In this document: piece after piece, positions 61,374-64,000 of the stretch | How positions within the stretch are numbered: position 1 is the first letter of the stretch | Layout of the letters: each line of letters opens with the position of its first letter | Source: Microbacterium sp. | GTDB taxonomy: Bacteria > Actinomycetota > Actinomycetes > Actinomycetales > Microbacteriaceae | NCBI GenBank assembly: GCA_013823625.1 | Contig: PNMM01000001.1 | Location: 372,001 to 436,000, forward strand | Length of the DNA: 64,000 bases | Direction of reading: 5' to 3' | The notes under the pieces: generated by a model | Seen by the model: the letters and a program-made list of their open reading frames with translations, nothing else | The model's database searches: none | Told to the model about the DNA's origin: nothing | Translations under genes and position numbers: made by a program

Positions 61374-62426
61374 ATGCCCACGCGCGAGCAGCACCTCGAC
61401 CGCATCGCCCAGAAGCTCAGCCGCGACTCTCGGGTGAGTGAGCTGCAGCTGCGCGTCACCGATCGCGAGGGCACCCTCGACTACAGCTGGGCGGCGCCCG
61501 GTTCACGGGCGAGCCACGCGATCGCGAGCAGCACCAAGACCTTCGCCGCGGTGCTCGTGCTGCGGAAGGTCGCCGCAGGCGAGCTGACGCTCGAGCAGCC
61601 GCTTGTGAGCATCCTGCCCCGCGAGCATCTCGTGCGGCTCAACAACTACGGGTGGACAGATCGAGCGGATGAGTTCACGGTCCGTGACATCCTTGCCCAC
61701 ACCTCGGGCATACCGAACTACTACGCACAGAAGGCTCTCGACCCCCGAAGCGACATTGCCGCGGTAACGGCCGCCGACAAGGGCTGGAGCTACTGGCACA
61801 CCCTCCAGGTTGCTCGGCAGATGTCGGCCACATTCCCACCGCATAGCGGCCGCGCAGAGTACAGCTTCACGAATTACCAGCTGGTGGGGCGCCTCATCGA
61901 GTCGGTCTACGGATGCTCACTCGCAGAAGCCCTCAACCGCGAGCTATTCACCCCGCTCGGATTGCGTGACACGGCGCTGCTGACTCCTGAGTCGTTGCAC
62001 CTGTTCGACACCGCGTCGCCGCTGCTCTACGGCACGCAGTCGTATCGCGGCGCTCGCCGCCTCGCGTCGCTCGGCGCCGAGGGGGCCCTCATCTCGACAA
62101 CCGCCGACACGATGCGATTTCTGCGCGCGCTCATGGACGGCGAGGTGCTCGACCCCGAGACGCTCGAGCTCGCGGTGAGTGATCGGCTACCGCTGTTTCC
62201 GCGCGTGACCTACGGCGTGGGCATCATGGCGCTCTCGCTGCCGCGCCTCCTGACCCGCCTGCCGCGCCCGGGCATCCTGCTCGGCCATGCCGGCATGACG
62301 GGGCACGTGATGTTCGCTGACCCGGTGAGTGGCCTCGCGGTCGTTGGCACGATCAATCAGTTGGCCGCGCCGCGCCTGTCGTTCCGCTTGCTGATCGGCG
62401 CGCTCCGCGCCGCACGCAGGCGCTGA
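61374..62426 (+). CDS. Class C beta-lactamase-type serine hydrolase
   Basis: 350 residues of the Beta-lactamase (PF00144) family. The nucleophile is in AIASSTKTFAAV (SxxK at 52-55), and LAHTSGIPNY and HAGMTGH (H-x-G) are present. The usual Y-x-N motif reads EYSFTNYQLVG, so Asn is replaced by Phe at 165. No signal peptide is seen, pointing to a cytoplasmic esterase or peptidase instead of a resistance enzyme. It is convergent with the ligase gene. Confidence 0.85.
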   Translation: MPTREQHLDRIAQKLSRDSRVSELQLRVTDREGTLDYSWAAPGSRASHAIASSTKTFAAVLVLRKVAAGELTLEQPLVSILPREHLVRLNNYGWTDRADEFTVRDILAHTSGIPNYYAQKALDPRSDIAAVTAADKGWSYWHTLQVARQMSATFPPHSGRAEYSFTNYQLVGRLIESVYGCSLAEALNRELFTPLGLRDTALLTPESLHLFDTASPLLYGTQSYRGARRLASLGAEGALISTTADTMRFLRALMDGEVLDPETLELAVSDRLPLFPRVTYGVGIMALSLPRLLTRLPRPGILLGHAGMTGHVMFADPVSGLAVVGTINQLAAPRLSFRLLIGALRAARRR

Positions 62427-62438
62427 GTTCGACCACGC

Positions 62439-63887
62439 TCAGTCGAGCTCGAGCCGGCGCCGAAACTCGGCCGTCAGGCGGGCCCGCTCAACCTTGCCCA
62501 TACGGTTGCGCGGAATCACCGACACCTGGCCGAACACGGTGGGGTGTTTGCCGGGCAGTCGTTGCCGCAGCAGCTGGTCGAGTGCGCGCAAGTCGCAGTC
62601 GGCGTGCGCCACCACGGCAATCCCGAGTTCAGGCACGCCCGGGGTCTTCTCGATGACGAAGGTCGCGGCGTCGATCACTCCCGGAAACCCTTCGACCGCA
62701 GCATCCACGGCCGCCGGGTCGACCTTGACGCCACCAACATTGACGATCTCGCTCACACGACCGTCGAGCACGAGCGTGCCCCGCGGGCCGATCGCCCCGC
62801 GGTCGCCCGGGTAGAACCAGCCATCGCGAAACGATTGCTCAGGGTCGGGCCCCACATAGCCACTCGCGAGCCCGGCACCTCGATATCGCACGTCTCCGAC
62901 AACGCCGTCACCGACGGGTGTGCCTTGCTCGTCGACGATCTGCAGCTGGATGCCCTCCAACGGCCGCCCGACATCGGCCGGGTCGCCCTCGCCGTGCACC
63001 ATGCGCATTGCGACGCCACCGCCCTCCGTCGAGCCGTAGACGCCCCGCACGGGCACAGTGAGTACTTCGGCGATCTGCGCGAGCAGGGCGGGGGTCGCGG
63101 CGGCACCAGCCGTGCGTACCTCGCGAAGGGTCGGCAGGGTCAGGCCTTGCTCGCGCATGAGTTGAACGAGGCTACCGACTTGCACGGGCGAACCCGCGAG
63201 CACCTCGACTTTCGCGTCGGCAGCGCGACGCAGCAGGCGTTCGTCAGACAGTTCGGTCGCGATGTAGGGCGTGCCGTGCTGGAGGCACGCGAGAGCGGTG
63301 TGAAACCCGCCCGTGGTCGACAGAGTCATGAGGTTGAGCTCGGGGCGTGCGTCCGTCCAATAGCGGTGCAGCGTCGCGAGCCGGTGTTCGACGGCGCTCA
63401 CCGAGAGCGCGACGCCGCGCGCAGCGCCCGTGGTGCCACTCGTCATGATCACGCGGCACGTGGCGTCGGCGCGCGGGTAGAGCACGGTCGCGACCTCGGG
63501 GTCGCCGGCCTCATCGGCGTCGGCCACGGCCTGCTCGATCCACAGCTGATCGATGGCGATGACGAGCGCGGCGTCGTGACGGCGGGTTCCGGGGGAGGTG
63601 AGCAGGGCATCCAGCGCCAATCCGCTCGTCGTGCTCACTCCCGTGAGCGAGACGGTACGGGTCGCGATGCGAAAGAGCGCGAGCGTCACGATCCAGTCGA
63701 TGGCGGGGGGCACATCCGTGGCGACGAGCATGCGTGGCTCAATGCCGAGCTCGCGTAGTCGTCGGGTGACGGCCGAAACGGCGCGGGCGAGCTGCGCGAA
63801 TGACCAGGTTTGGTCGCGGGCAATGAGGGCCACGTGGTCTGGTCGCGCGGTCGCTCGCTCCTGCAGGTGGAGCACGGGTGCAAACAT
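62439..63887 (-). CDS. AMP-dependent acyl-CoA synthetase/ligase-like protein
   Basis: 482 residues of the adenylate-forming superfamily. Core motifs: MTSGTTGAARGVALS (P-loop), VYGSTEGGG, WFYPGDRGAIG, LDGRVSEIVNVGGVKVDPA and NRMGKVERA with the catalytic Lys. It should activate a carboxylic acid as acyl-AMP for transfer to CoA or a carrier. ATG 63887 has GGAG upstream, and TACAGT near 63947-63952 (minus strand) is a possible -10. A GTG at 63947 would add 20 residues. Nothing else is seen up to 64000. Confidence 0.85.
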   Translation of the reverse strand: MFAPVLHLQERATARPDHVALIARDQTWSFAQLARAVSAVTRRLRELGIEPRMLVATDVPPAIDWIVTLALFRIATRTVSLTGVSTTSGLALDALLTSPGTRRHDAALVIAIDQLWIEQAVADADEAGDPEVATVLYPRADATCRVIMTSGTTGAARGVALSVSAVEHRLATLHRYWTDARPELNLMTLSTTGGFHTALACLQHGTPYIATELSDERLLRRAADAKVEVLAGSPVQVGSLVQLMREQGLTLPTLREVRTAGAAATPALLAQIAEVLTVPVRGVYGSTEGGGVAMRMVHGEGDPADVGRPLEGIQLQIVDEQGTPVGDGVVGDVRYRGAGLASGYVGPDPEQSFRDGWFYPGDRGAIGPRGTLVLDGRVSEIVNVGGVKVDPAAVDAAVEGFPGVIDAATFVIEKTPGVPELGIAVVAHADCDLRALDQLLRQRLPGKHPTVFGQVSVIPRNRMGKVERARLTAEFRRRLELD

Positions 63888-64000
63888 GGGGGCGCTCCGC
63901 TCGAGAAATGGATGCCGGTCGAAACCGCGCGGGGATACGCGTTCCACTGTAGAGTTCGAAAGCGCTTCGTGTTCGATTGCACGCGGCCACGAGCCTTTCG

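Overview
This window looks like a stretch of core chromosome from a high-GC actinobacterium, most likely a member of the Microbacteriaceae. The evidence is the GC-rich codon use, many GTG starts, actinobacterial families (DUF3097, DUF2017, DUF1697/DUF1905, DUF222-HNH, YtrA-type GntR with its ABC transporter, a ClpS/DUF2017/zincin cluster), and a very regular promoter grammar. About twenty genes have a TANNNT-like hexamer exactly six bases before the start codon, which is the geometry of leaderless transcription. In several gene pairs the upstream gene's TAG stop is itself the first half of this hexamer.

Layout. 1-17.5 kb: the 5' end of a glycogen debranching enzyme (minus strand), then cysteine desulfurase, mnmA, a PLP alanine-racemase/D-threonine-aldolase-like enzyme, a sugar-lactone oxidase and ligA. 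A DUF1023-type hydrolase and two lipoproteins follow, then the gatCAB amidotransferase genes. gatCA is split from gatB by a DUF222-HNH endonuclease and a membrane protein. The spaces around these genes hold several tandem repeats.

17.5-24.4 kb: a less GC-rich accessory island. It carries a 1612-residue DUF4011/COG1112 helicase with a built-in Vsr-like nuclease, a DUF1778/GNAT toxin-antitoxin pair with a palindromic operator on its promoter, and a uracil-DNA-glycosylase-family protein. Two decayed pieces of a UvrD-like helicase lie in permuted order. This is the best candidate in the window for an under-described defence or mobile unit.

24.4-43.5 kb: an oxidoreductase, DUF1905/DUF1697, then rtcB behind a 580-base leader with a large inverted repeat, tandem hairpins and a 30-codon ORF with a strong ribosome binding site. 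Next come an ECF sigma factor with a putative membrane anti-sigma partner, an SDR, a potassium channel, a NAD-dependent epimerase, an alpha/beta hydrolase, an FBP/FusB-type zinc protein, an MFS exporter, a fasciclin protein, a methyltransferase, a GntR-ABC operon with a clear palindromic operator, DUF3097 and a cold-shock protein.

43.5-64 kb: DUF427, a VIT1/CCC1 transporter, an M23 peptidase, GNAT, a two-component system cotranslated with terC, and a TPP riboswitch controlling ykoE and a fused ATPase-ATPase-T-component thiamine/HMP ECF transporter. A tightly overlapped clpS-DUF2017-zincin-S11-like operon follows, whose last member lacks the catalytic serine. The window ends with tRNA-His, orn, a thioredoxin-like protein, a secreted trypsin with cell-wall-binding repeats, tRNA-Arg, two membrane proteins, a serine hydrolase and an acyl-CoA-synthetase-like ligase.

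All assignments come from reading translated sequence and motifs. No database search was run.
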